NCBI RefSeq assembly: GCF_024679245.1
Contig: NC_090186.1
Location: 40,675,681 to 40,739,680, forward strand
Source of the DNA: Pseudorasbora parva
Lineage: Eukaryota > Chordata > Actinopteri > Cypriniformes > Gobionidae
Reading direction: 5' to 3'
Length of the DNA stretch: 64,000 nt
Shown: in pieces, positions 1-26,836 of the stretch
How positions within the stretch are numbered: the first letter of the stretch is position 1
Layout: every line of letters begins with the position of its first letter
Notes under the pieces: model-generated
The model's input: the letters and a program-made list of their open reading frames with translations, nothing else
Told to the model about the DNA's origin: nothing
Databases searched by the model: none
Translations under genes and position numbers: made by a program

Positions 1-1040
1 ACCGAATAAAGCGTATTGAAGACAAACACTGAATGTTTGTGTGCTCCTATATGCAGGCACAAGCTTTTAAACGGGTCGATTTCCTCTGCCAAAGCAAACA
101 CTATCTGATCGCTGCCATAAATACTATATCAGCCAATAAATAACTTCAGCTGGGTTCACAGAGGACATCTGAATGAGCAAAGCAATAAAATACAACACAA
201 ACAACACACACGCACACCCATGATCTCAAACACAACTTTTGCTCTGTTCAAGATTGATTACTAAAGCTCTAGTAACTGATTCACCTGTTCAACAGACCAC
301 AGTTGGTGCAAAGTTAATGAAAACCGATGAAAACAGGACGGAAAACCAGTTCACCCCCTATCTAGGTCAGAAGATCATCAGTCTGTTCTGTCACAAACTC
401 ACTTTTGTCAAGATTTGGGTGTAAACTGACTCTCTCTTCCCCACAAAATACGCTCTAATAGCGATCACCTTCAATGTGACATGAAACTCTACCACACGCC
501 TTACCTCACATGACTTCAAGCCGCATAAATCAGTTAGGCCAGCATACATAAACTAAACATGCGCTGGTCCAATAGCTGAAAACTGATTTATAATAACTGA
601 ATGGCCATTAAACTGTAAGAGGAGCGGAGCAGGAAAATGAAGAGTTACGGAGTTACTGAAGCGTTCCTACACACCCACAGTCGTAACCTCAATGACACTG
701 CAGTGGTTCTCTCGGGATTCCTGAGGTCAGTGGGACTGTTAAATCTCTGATGGGTTCCAGGTTAATGTTCATCAGCGATTTTAATGAGTTTCCCTAATCA
801 TTTATGTGGTTATTTCGCCTAATGATTCCAAAGATGAGCCATTTCAGTAATCGACTAGCTCAGGGGTGAGATTTCATTAGTTAAGAATTGTGTTAGTTCT
901 GTGGCTCTGCATGCATAACAAACAAAAAAATGCTACAATACCATCAAGTTAAAAGCAATAACATCACATTATTGCAACTAAAATGACACATTTGCCTTAC
1001 ACCTTAAGGTACAGCTGTAATAATATAAGAGTGCACGACA
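1..1040. other. gene-free stretch
   Basis: No recognisable exon, repeat structure or RNA gene. One donor-like GTGAGGTAAGGC on the minus strand near 505 has no coding support. Confidence 0.5.
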
Positions 1041-1045
1041 TTGAT

Positions 1046-1415
1046 ACTGCGTCCGAAATTGCATACTGTACACATTTGGTTTGAAATTTGCTTTGCAGCC
1101 ATTAAAAAAAGTACATTCTATATGGAACGCAATTTGAATTCTATAGGATATTCTATATGGAATGGAATACTACATTCGCCATGTTGTCACTGTCACATGA
1201 CCTACAGCATCGGCTGTGCTTCACTACCATTCTCAAATCCTCTCCTGTGGCCTTAACGGGATAGAAATAGCCTCATGTGATGTGCATTTCAGAATCTCGC
1301 CGGAAGTAGTGGGTCATCTGGGTGCTTTTCGCATAATGTTTTATGAATAGCCTACTACGAATTTGGACGTACTACATGGCTCACATACTTTTCACCTACT
1401 AGTAGTAGGCGAGAT
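1046..1415. mobile_element. element fragment of the GCGTCC family
   Basis: Reverse-orientation relative of 50724-51000 (CTCGCCGGAAGTAGTGGGTCATCTGGGT against its complement). Ends around GCGTCCGAAATTGC and GAATTTGGACGTAC are complementary. Confidence 0.6.
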
Positions 1416-1542
1416 TCTCTGGAAAAAGTTTTTCACCTAATTTACTAAAGGCGTAAATATTTATAGGCTATAATGAGATGGGAAAGCTCGTAATATAATG
1501 TCTATTATGAGGGTATTTCATTCTTGGTGCTGTTTAACTCTA

Positions 1543-3178
1543 CAGTCCCTGACAAAAGTCTTGTCGCTTGTGTACAATTTGACCTAAAGTGCCGCTGAAA
1601 TATTTCTAATCAAGATTTTTTTACAAGAAATGGCTCATTTTAATCCCACCAGCTTTTGTGATAATGTTTCAGTGAAAAACTAAACTATTAAAAAGTATTC
1701 TAATATTCACAGCTTGGTAAAGCCCATTGAGTCATTTTTTGCAAAGACATAAGTTTTGTCACCTTGTCATATGAGCTTCACCTGTGACTAATAATGGATC
1801 AATTAGGTCTCAAGTGTGTATAAAAAGAACCCCAGTACGCTAGACCTTCACATCAACTGCAACTAGACCTCTGCAAACATGCCTAAGATTCACCCAGAGA
1901 CTAAAGTTTTGATTATCAAGAGGCTGAAGACCAGATCCACTGCTGATGTGGCAGACACCTTCAATGTGTCTCAGCGTCAAGTACAGAGGATAAAAAAAAG
2001 ATTTGAAGAGACTGGAGACGTTTTTGACAAGCCCAGGTCAGGCAGACCCCGCAAGACAACTGCTCGAGAGGACCGTTTTTTGGTTTGAAAATCCAAGGCC
2101 AGCCCATTTTCCACTGCAGCAGAGCTCCACGAGACCTGGTCACCTGAAGTCCCTGTGTCAACCAGAACAGTTTGTCGGATTCTGTCTCGAAATGGCCTCC
2201 ATGGTCGAATCAGTGCCCAGAAGCCAGCACTAAACAAAAGACAATTGGAAAACTGTGTGGCATTTGCAAAGGCCCACAGCCTGCTAAAAGAATGGACGCA
2301 GGAAAAGTGGCAGAAGGTGGATTTTCAGATGAATCTTCTGTTGAATTACACCACAGTCACCGCAAATATTGCAGGAGACCTACTAGTGCCCGAATGGATC
2401 CGAGATTCACCCAGAAAACAGTGAAGTTTGGCGGCGGAAAAATCATGGTCTGGGGTTACATCCAGAATGGGGTGTGCGAGAGATCTGCAGGGTGGAAGGC
2501 AATATCAATAGTCTAAAATACCAAGAAATCTTAGCTACCTCTTATATTCCCAACCATAAAAGAGGCCAAATTCTGCAGCAGGACGGTGCTCCATCGCATA
2601 CTTCCATCTCCACATCAAAGTTCCTCAGGCGAAGAAAATCAAGATGCTCCAGGATTGGCCAGCCCAGTCACCAGACATGAACATCATTGAGCATATGTGG
2701 GGTAGGATGAAAGAGGACGCATGGAAGACGAAACCAAAGAATATTGATGAACTCTGGGAGGCATGCAAGACTGCTTTCTTAGCTATTCCTGATGACTTCA
2801 TCAATAAATTGTATGACTCCTTGCCAAACCGCATGGATGCAGTCCTTCAAGCTCATGGAAGTCATATAAGATATTCAATTTGGATCTCACAGCACCAAAA
2901 CTTAATTTGCTGACATATTTTTGTATTTGCTGTAAATTTGTTCAATTTCTGTATAGGCGACAAAACTGTTGTCTTGCCAAAATTTGACCTTTCCGTCTTG
3001 ATTAAATGATAAATATTTTTTCTGTGAACATTATTTATTTCAGTGCATTAAACATCATTTGGGAGGGTTTTAGCTTTTCATATGAGCTATTTCTAACACC
3101 AATGAATTAATTAAAAGTCAGGTTAATATCAGGTATTTCTAGAAAATAGATAAGCGACAAGACTTTTGTCAGGGACTG
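1543..3178 (+). mobile_element. Tc1/mariner element, copy 1, with inactivated transposase
   Basis: Terminal inverted repeats begin CAGTCCCTGACAAAAGTC and the element is flanked by TA duplications (1541-1542 and 3179-3180). The transposase starts at 1879 (MPKIHPETKVLIIKRLKTRS, a paired-like helix-turn-helix region) and is broken by a stop near 2086 and later frame changes. Pieces continue to about 2911, including QDWPAQSPDMNIIEHMWGR, which carries DDE-type motif residues. Length 1,636 bases, usual for Tc1 elements. Confidence 0.93.
1879..2911 (+). pseudogene. Tc1-like transposase, broken
   Basis: Fragments in different frames align in order to one Tc1-like transposase: DNA-binding domain (1879-2086), central region (about 2090-2510) and catalytic C-terminal part (2644-2911). 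At least two frame changes and a premature stop make it non-functional. Confidence 0.9.
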
Positions 3179-3451
3179 TATAAGCGAGTGACATACTCAA
3201 AACAAAATCATATGATTCGTCAAACGCTTCGTCGACTTTTAAGGAAACGTCCTTGTTTTGTTGCTTCTAAATGCGATAAAAGCAATATATCAGCATAAGA
3301 GAGCTTTCATTCAATATATAGGTTATAAACTATAAACTAATAAATATAGATGCTTGTTTCCGCTCCTGAATAAAAAAAAAAACCTTCTTTTTTTTTGCAT
3401 TTGTGCGTTTACATCTCACAATTGCAAGTTATAAGAATTGCAAGATATTAA

Positions 3452-3961
3452 AGGGTTAGTTCACCCAAAAAAATGTAATTGATGTCATTAATGACTCCCC
3501 CTAATGTCGTTCCACACCCGTAAGACCTCCGTTCATCTTCAGAACACAGTTTAAGATATTTTTTAATATTAGTCCAAGAGCGTATGCAAGTGTATGTACA
3601 CTATACTGTCCATGTCCAGAAAGGGAATAAAAACATCATCAAAGTAGTCCATATGTGCCATCAGTGGGTTAGAATCTTTTGAAGCATCGAAAATACATTT
3701 TGGTCCAAAAATAACAAAAACTACAACTTTATTCAGCATCAGTCTTCTCTTCCGTGTGTGTTTTCAAACCTCAAATAAAGATTCAAACGGCCATGAATCA
3801 GTGAATCGATCAATCGCCAATGTCACGTGATTTCAGCAGTTTGGATCCCGTGTCAAACTGCCAAACTGCTGAAATCAAGTGACAATGGTGATCCGAATCA
3901 TTGAACGACATTAGGGTGAGTCATTAATGACATTAATTTCATTTTTGGGTGAACTAATCCT
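3452..3961. mobile_element. TTAA-flanked foldback MITE
   Basis: Inverted ends AGGGTTAGTTCACCC and TTAA on both sides (3448-3451, 3962-3965). Subterminal sequence is also complementary (around GTCATTAATG and GACATTAGGG). No open frame of interest. Confidence 0.88.
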
Positions 3962-3991
3962 TTAACTCGCAATTGCGAGTTATAAAGTCTA

Positions 3992-4436
3992 ATGCTGCGT
4001 TCCAGGCAGGATTGAGTCCGTAAGTTACAACTTTATAGCGTTCCAGGCAAAGTCACGCTAAACTGCCTGAGCGCAAAGAATTGTGGTAGCTAGATGTAAA
4101 CTTAGCATGGCAGACTGTATGGGGCTTATGCTCATTTACAATAATTTATTTCGCCTAAGGTGCTTATTTGAGGGAAACGGAGGAGAACAAAATGACGCAT
4201 AATGCAAGAAAAGCTGTTATACCTTTTATTATAGCTTTTATACCATAAATACCGCATCCGTAGGTCTGTCTTTTCATCTGTTCTTTCGCGGGCTGCGTGA
4301 CATTAAAACTCGTAACTGTACATCGATCTAGTACGAGTTCACCGGTGGGAAGTCACGGGTTTAACGGCCGTTTCAGTCAACTTTCACAGGTAGAAGGTCA
4401 GAAAAACACGGGTTACAGGTTGCCTGGAACGTGGCA
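3992..4436. mobile_element. MITE with GCGTTCCAGGCA inverted ends
   Basis: ATGCTGCGTTCCAGGCA at the left faces TGCCTGGAACGTGGCAT at the right. It lies within a degenerate tandem repeat close to the TTAA element at 3452. No coding sequence. Confidence 0.75.
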
Positions 4437-4699
4437 TGAATTGCGTGATATAAAGTCGTAACTGCATGTTGTAAACTTGCATTTTACTTTTATTCTCGCA
4501 ACTCCGAATTTATATCTCGCAATTCTGAATTTGTTTCTCACAATTGCTAGTTTTTATCACAATTCTGACCACTTTTCTCAAAATTGCCTATGATTTGCAT
4601 AATTTCAATTCCATTCTGTGAAAAAAAGTCAGAATAGTGAGATATATAGCCTACTCGCAACTGCAAGACAAAAAGTCCTACGTTTGAGGGAAAAAAAGT

Positions 4700-7560
4700 C
4701 AAAATGACCTTTTATATTCTTTGGTTGAAAAAAAGCTTACATACGTAAAATAATATATAGGCTAGCAAAAAGATGTAGCTAAATTTTTAAACATTTTTTG
4801 TGTAATCCGATAGCCTACAGAAAGAGTTATTTTCTCTAGCCTATAGTTAGTTGTTGTTGTTGTTTTTTCAACTATTTTCAAGCGTTGTTTAGTTAATAGC
4901 CTATACAGAAACACCATTATGATGTCATTGATACCTTACGTCAGACAGAAGTAACGATCCGATCCGTCAAAAACAAAAACAAAAGTCGGTCGGATTAACG
5001 AAACTGCAAAACTTCAGTGTAAGCGCGCGCTTCGTGGATCATAACTGGAGCGAACTATTTTTATCTGTTAGACCGTATACATGTATAGGCTACTTATACA
5101 TATTAGACCTTATACATGTGTTTTACTTGTAGCCTGGTTTGTCCTTCTCACTTGCCTGTGTCTGGCGGCTTCCGCACGGATCCCCCGCGCACGCACACAC
5201 ACACATCATGACACACACATTCCCATTCCCAATCTAACTAGTGACGAAATGAGAATCTCTCTCTCTTACCGTTTTATTTATCGTTGCGTCACAGTCCAGA
5301 TCGAGAGGCATGATGAAACAAAAACACACTACAGGCCTGATCGATGCATTTGAAATCAACGCAAATGAAATAAAAGACATTAAAATGCTGAGAGACTTTT
5401 GTGGCGATGAAACTGATCCACCTTCAGACCATCAACTCCTTCTTTTCCCTGCAAAACAAAACAAAACAAAGACCGTATTAATGTATGGAGTAAAAACGGA
5501 TACATGGACATTCATAGTGTATGACTGTATGGAATATTTTTCTGGCTAAGTCTTTAAAAGTTACACATTTTATAAAAGTGCAACAAGTCTCCTATATTTT
5601 CACATCACGACAGTCAGTAAAAAGGACATCATTTGTGACAAGCAGCATCTAGTTAAAGTGTGTAAACCACAACTGTGGTTTAATGTTGAGAGTCTGTAAC
5701 ATGGCGGGCGTTTGAATCTCTGCCAGTTTGTCTTTGGGCTTACACGGACGCGTCGCGTCGCGTCAGGACGCGGTGGCGCTGTGGAAAAAAAACGTCAGCG
5801 TCTTTCTCGTTTATTTATAACATCTCATTAATTTTCACATAATCTCCTTCACAAACCTCCTACATATCAAGAGAACAGAGAAGCTAAGAGCTGTTGCTGA
5901 TAAAGAACAAATGACTTTCTTGAGATCTTATTCTGAAATTTGGATTTGTTGAGAAATGAAGAAACCCTCGAACAAAAATTGCCATAACAACCCGTAAATG
6001 TAGATTATGATGTTTAAAATAAACAGGACACACATTCAACACACATTTTATTTGACTGCTTGAACTTTTCTGGTGTTGAGGTGTCTTCAGTGTGGTTTTT
6101 AACCCACACATTCAGTCTGTCAACACTATAGGCCTATTAATAACTAGCCTATAGGTTACTAGGCCTACATTATATAATGATTGACAGATAATTAATTGAC
6201 AAATTAGTCAGTTTTTATAAACATCACAAAATGTAAATACATGAATTCAAATTTTCATGTACATAAATTCAATTTTCAGATACATAAATTCAAATTTTAA
6301 ACTCAAAGGTTGAGTTTGTCCATATTTGACCCAAACATGGGTTGAAACAACCCAGCATTTTTTTTATGTTTAAAGTGTGTTTCTTTTTGTAGTCTAATCG
6401 TCTCAATTTAGGCTACATTATGACCTTAATTTGATTCATTAATGAAATACAACTTAAGTATTTTTAAACACACAATGAACCATTGGGGAAAGGAAATCCA
6501 GCCTGAACACAGATCTCTGATACACAATGGGGCGTTTCTGATGTTAAACAATGAGTAAGTGGAACAAATTAAAGGCCTAATGTGGAAAATCATGAATGCA
6601 CTCTTACAAATAAACATTATTTAATGATTCTTTACCACAACTGTATGTTCAGCAGCACAACATCAAAAAGTAATGGTCATAGTAATCATAGTAATGGTAT
6701 ATCATTCTTTGGAGACTATACACAACTTGTAGGTTCTTCAGATCAGCGCGTTGGTTTCAGGTTTTATAAACCACCGACTCACTTTTCTAATGAAATCGTT
6801 ATTTGAGGAACTGTTCCCCTTTACAGTAAAATCCTTTTGGTTTCAAACTTTTAAGAAGATGCATGACTGTTTGATCAAAATTGAGACCCGATTCACAGTC
6901 CAGACAGTGACCCATGACACCTGACACAGGTGTGGACAGACCTTCATGAATAACCACAAAAAAAACTCAAGAACGCACATTTTATTGCTGTCAATGAATG
7001 ATACACAGACAGGATGAGCTTAATACTAATAGGTCTACTAATCTTCATATAGGATTTTTAAAATAGCCTACAATAACGTCAAAAACCTTTGAATGAAACA
7101 ATATTACTTTATAATACTAATATTGCACAAATATAATCCTGAAACACTCAGGCCTCACAGAATTGACATCTCACGATCAACCAGAACAGCATTGACTTCC
7201 GTTTTAAACTTAATTTGTCACGTAAAGGGTACAGTTAAAAGTCTAAGTTGTAATAAAGTCAAGGTTATTGATTAATAATGCATTAAATGCTGCTGATCAT
7301 GTATAATGCCGGTTGACAGACTTCAGCTCGCGTCATTCACACATTCATTAATTCACTGAAGCGAAATGAACTGGATTAATGTGTCATATGAATTTATGCA
7401 TGCGGATAGAAGAAAAACGGGTTTAAGCAGCAGCTGCTGGATTTTAAAACGCACATCTGCGCAGATCTGAATCCATCATCTTCACCACCTTCTTCTTCAT
7501 CATCATCCTCTTCATATGTCGGACAGAAACTCGCTGTGTGTTGTGTGTGTGTGTCTGTAC
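4700..7560. other. gene-free stretch
   Basis: Mostly AT-rich. It contains a 90-codon frame (5081-5353) with a hydrophobic start, and a GC-rich run of GCGTC words at about 5749-5772. Neither has supporting splice sites or recognisable domains. Confidence 0.5.
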
Positions 7561-7573
7561 GTGAGTGATTTAC

Positions 7574-7760
7574 CCGTTTCGCCATGCAGCCCCGGGCCTG
7601 AACCCTCCGGTGGTCGCGTACAGCCCGTCTTCCCTCCGCGTCTCTCCCCGTCCTGACCCTCCCCGGCACCGGCCTGCTCCGCTCCGCCGTCTCGGGCTCA
7701 CAGACGCCGCAGAGGCCCGTCAGCGGGAAGGGGTTCGCTGGGTCCTAGAGACCGTTAGGG
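7574..7760 (-). promoter_or_regulatory. CpG-rich patch, candidate promoter/first exon of another gene
   Basis: It is strikingly GC- and CpG-rich against an AT-rich background. On the minus strand an ATG at 7585-7583 starts ATGGCGAAACGG, followed by a possible donor GTAAAT. I do not recognise the protein. In human the neighbour beyond DTNB is DNMT3A in the same orientation, so a leftward gene is plausible, but no further exon was identified in 1-7,573. Confidence 0.35.
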
Positions 7761-7771
7761 ATAGATCCCAG

Positions 7772-7779
7772 TGACGTCA
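7772..7779. promoter_or_regulatory. CRE-like site TGACGTCA
   Basis: A perfect palindromic cAMP-response-element consensus at the edge of the CpG-rich patch. Such sites are typical of proximal promoters; binding is inferred. Confidence 0.45.
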
Positions 7780-8524
7780 CAGTCCCCACGCACAAGGCGT
7801 GATTTAAAGCATTGTACATTTGTTTCATCATCCGACATTGTTTAGTTACACATGTCTGTATTATTTTCTTGTTTTTCTTACACATTGGTTACTACAGCCT
7901 GGTTTCCCAGTAGGTATAATTGGGCTCGGCCATGAGGCGAACACCGCATAGGGTCAGTCAAGGTCCCTTATGCTGGTGAATGCAATGAATATCCCAAAAC
8001 TATATTCATGCAGTACCGGAATCTGCAGTTTCAGGACCAAAGATCAAATACACTGAAACAAATTAGGTTAAATATTTCAAGAGGGTTACCAGTAACGGTA
8101 TGTTAAGGGTTAGGGGTTGGTTACGACAACATTTAGGCTAAATTAAATAACTAAAATCACTCCTGAAAAATAATAACAAATACCGAATTGTAAGTGCAAT
8201 AAAAAAGTATAAACTGCTAATACAAAACCTAGGGTAAAGACTAGAAGGGATACAGCTACAGCCAATGGGCATGCACACATCAATATTGTGTAATTTCATT
8301 ACTGTATTTACATTATGGTATGCAGTACCGCCGCTGGCCGCCTTGATGGGGTTGGGCGGGAGATTACAGGAAATTACATATTCCACGAGAGAAAATTCTC
8401 GTGGTTCCTCCCTCAGCACTTGGTGCCCGTGGTGGGAGCGGTGGCACTGATGGTATGTGTAGATATTAATAAAACAATCTTCTAAGTAGCCAATTTAACC
8501 TAGGGCACTAAAAATGCAGCCCTC

Positions 8525-9045
8525 AATATGCAGTCTCTTAGCCTAGCCTGACAAGCCAGACCCACATCAAGATGTTTGGTCTGGAAACTCACCATTGACA
8601 GCTCAATCTGAGGCCCTCTGCACGCGATAGGATAGCGCTACAACCAACCAGAGCAACGAAGGTGAAGCAGAGCTTGTTGACAGATTAAACTTTCGCCGTA
8701 TCCGGTCGGCAAAACTCTGAACACATCTTCCCTTTTTAAGAATGACTTCAGTGTCGTTCTTTGTTCTTTTCTCAGAGAAAAGCTTAACTCCAAGTCTTCC
8801 AGAGTCGCGGTCAAAGCTGATTCAAAAGACCGCCGTTCTCCAGTTTCTGTGTTTACTAGAAGCACGCAAACGCAACTCGGCCGTCGTCATTATGTTAAGC
8901 CCTGTCCACCGACTCTATACACGACGTGATTGGCCCGGCAAGAGTTTGGCGATTACAGCTCAGAAAGGTATTTAGAGTTGCTAGACGACACTCGCGGGCA
9001 GAATAAATTTGCTGCCGCTAGGGTGCGTCTAGATTTCTAGGCCAG
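8525..9045 (-). mobile_element. repeat-like segment with decayed RecQ-type helicase fragment
   Basis: An open frame (8865-8638, minus) reads LRKEQRTTLKSFLKREDVFR then VLPTGYGESL. This resembles the start of RecQ-like helicases, where motif I would be GxGKS; here the lysine is replaced by Glu. The segment is bounded by AGCCTAGCCTGACAAG and by TCTAGATTTCTAGGC, which look like imperfect inverted ends. I infer a transposon carrying a captured helicase exon; a small pseudogene is the alternative. Confidence 0.5.
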
Positions 9046-9559
9046 TCTCCACCTGGTATTGCCAGAAGATCCTACTCAGAATATCAGAAAATATATATAA
9101 TATGATTACAAAATAAAATGATGGTTTTCGATTTTAATGTACTTTAAAATATGATGTTAAATGTGTCATTTAACATGTCACATGACCCTTCAAAAAGCGC
9201 TATATAAATAAAGGTTACTTGGTTTGACTTCAGAAATCATTCAATATACTGATTTATTATCAATGTTGGAAACAGCTGTGCTGCTTAATTTCTTAATAAT
9301 TTGTAATACTTGGTTCAGGAGTCTTTGATGAATAAAACGTAAAAAAAAAAAAAATTGAAATCTTTTGTATGCACTACCGTTCAAAAGTTTGGGGTAAGTA
9401 ATTTTCTCTTTCTTTTTTTAATGCCTTTACCCAGTAAGAATGCGTTAAATTGATAGTAAAATTAGAGAAATTCATCAATTAGTCCTGAAAAAAGTATCAC
9501 AGTTATTTTTTTTTTAAAAACACAAAAACTCAACAACAACAAAAACAGCACAACGGTTT

Positions 9560-9840
9560 CCAAAATTCATAATAACGAAGCATCAAATCAGCATAGTATT
9601 ATTTCTGAAGGATCATGTCAAGTGACACTGAAGACTGGAGTAATGCTGCTGAGAATTCAGCTTTGATCACAGGAATAAATTACATTTTAAAGTATATTAA
9701 AATAGAAAAGTTATTTTAAATTGTAATAATATTTCACAATATTATTTTTTTCCCTGGTTTTTTAATCAAATAAATGAAGCCTTGAGCATAAGAGACTTCA
9801 TAAAAAACATTAAAAATAGCAATGTTTCCAAACTTTGGAC
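9560..9840 (-). repeat. interspersed repeat, same family, reverse copy
   Basis: Contains AGGATCATGTCAAGTGACAC and TGAAGACTGGAGTAATGCTG. Confidence 0.75.
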
Positions 9841-10468
9841 TGGTACTATACACACACACACACACACCAGCACAAAGTTTTTGGGAACATGACCTACTAT
9901 GACTGTAATAGAGCATAAAAGACAGCCAGAGACAGTGAGACTTGTGAGGGATCGTGTCCTTGAGTGAATCCATGGACCGTCTTACTCGGTTACACACACA
10001 CATATTTTCCCCAGTGTATGTCTGTTCATGCTGCGCTCATTAAAATTCACCCCACGTCATGCCTGCTCACGCTGGCAGAGCACAGAGACCGTCCGACTGC
10101 GCGTCTCTCTCTCTCGCTCTCTGTCACACAGGTACTCAAAGAGAGGAGTTTATATCTCTCAGATCTCAAAGCGCACTAAACGTGTAGAAAAAAATCATAC
10201 AAACAGTGAAGCATGTGGAGTCTGCTGTTCTGTGCTACAAATACTATATAGACAAAAGTACACACAGTAGAGCGCATGTTTTAGTGCACAGAAGTTTAAA
10301 TTCGGCTCGCAACTACTGAGAGCATCATATTACCCACAAAGCTTTGGGTCTGTATGGGACCTGAAGGAAAACCAAACATACAAAATTAAAGAAAAAAACA
10401 CAAAGTAAAAGAGAAAAACACTTCAGATAGAAAGAAATAATACTCCATTCACTTTTTTTTAAACAATA

Positions 10469-10474
10469 TTTATT
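10469..10474 (-). terminator. candidate dtnb polyadenylation signal
   Basis: Canonical AATAAA on the minus strand about 1.3 kb past the predicted stop codon. Cleavage would be expected about 10-30 bases further left. Position-based inference. Confidence 0.5.
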
Positions 10475-11784
10475 CTGAACACAACAAATCATCATCACTT
10501 GAAATCACATGCATGTGAATCACAGCCTCATTCCAGAGTTATTTCTGTAAAATTAGCTTTTTCTAAAAATATATATGAAAGAATTGTTCGGTGGTAAGAG
10601 CGGAACACTACGGCTACCGGCACCGTAACGATAGTCTCGGCCTAACCAGCCAGCTTTCACAGATTTGCTCTTGACCCGAAGGGCACAGGAAGTGATGTCA
10701 TTATGCCCCATGTACTGCAGGTAAAAATCACATGACCGAGAGTCCATGAACGAATTTGGCACAAAAAAACAACAGCAATTTAAAAAAAAATAGTAAATAA
10801 GATTGAAAACTAAATCATAGATATTTTTGGCAGGTATTTAAGAATACAATGAAATGAAGGCATCAATATGATTCACATTCCAGCTTTGCACAACCACACG
10901 CGAATATAGAGAGGCACGCATACCACACAGATACACACACACACCTCAAGAAAAACACACAGCAGGTCTGACGTGTGTGTGCAAATGTTTGTAGGTAAAG
11001 AAATGTTCGTTCACAGGAAATATTGACTACAAACAGTGCTTCTAGGAAAATCGATAAAATCAAGGATGGGTAAAACTCTCCGGTAAAAGGAGGATAGCAA
11101 GTAATCCGCCTCTTTATCAAAGTACCTGTTCGAAAATCTATAAAACTAAATCATTCTGATCTTAAATATACATAAACGCTGAATCCGACTTGAAAATCTA
11201 AAATCGATTACTTGAAATGACCAAAATATGTCCTCAACTGTACATTGAAAAAGCTGCTGAAATGCTGTTTGTCTAATGAAAATAAATACAAAAAAGTGAT
11301 TCGAAAATAAATTACAGTACAGCTCGACCCTTTAATTTAGTTCCTTTAGAAGGTCGTTTTTACAGCTTTCGCAGGAACTCCGTCCTCAACATGACCACAC
11401 CCACTTCAAACAAACCACGCCCACATACCTCAGCCAGCCAATCATCAACTCATCATGCTTGTCCTTCAATCACACGTCACATTCTATTGCGTTCTGTTCC
11501 GTTCCGTTCCGTTCCGTTCCCACCTCGGTCCATTCTTGACAGTCTTTGGGTTTTTCAAAAGCTCTCAAACTCACAAACTAACAAAATCAGCTACAAAATT
11601 CAAATGAGAATAACTAGTCAAACTAGCAGGTTTGCAACACAGACCCCTTAAATCTGCATCTCAAAAACAAAAAAAGAAGAGTAAAAAACATTGAAAAACA
11701 ACAAAATTTCCTTCTCAAGCAATCCACAGGAAGCCACGTCCAATCCCTGAACTCTCTCTGATAGGCTGAGCATGGGTTCAGAGC

Positions 11785-26836
<15,052 letters not shown>

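Larger units (their letters stand above)
3400..4690. repeat. degenerate tandem repeat, invaded by two MITEs
   Basis: Units of about 22-25 bases built on CTCGCAATTGCGAGTTATAA occur at 3400-3450, 3966-3991 and 4437-4690. The intervening sequence is two MITEs, so this was one array before insertion. Confidence 0.65.

Noticed and set aside
7905..8050. snRNA-like segment with a compact GC-richer core
   Set aside because: No match to Sm site or known spliceosomal RNA segments could be found by eye.
10553..10762. 69-codon minus-strand frame with no recognised relatives
   Set aside because: Lies in the predicted dtnb 3' UTR and has no domain; likely chance.
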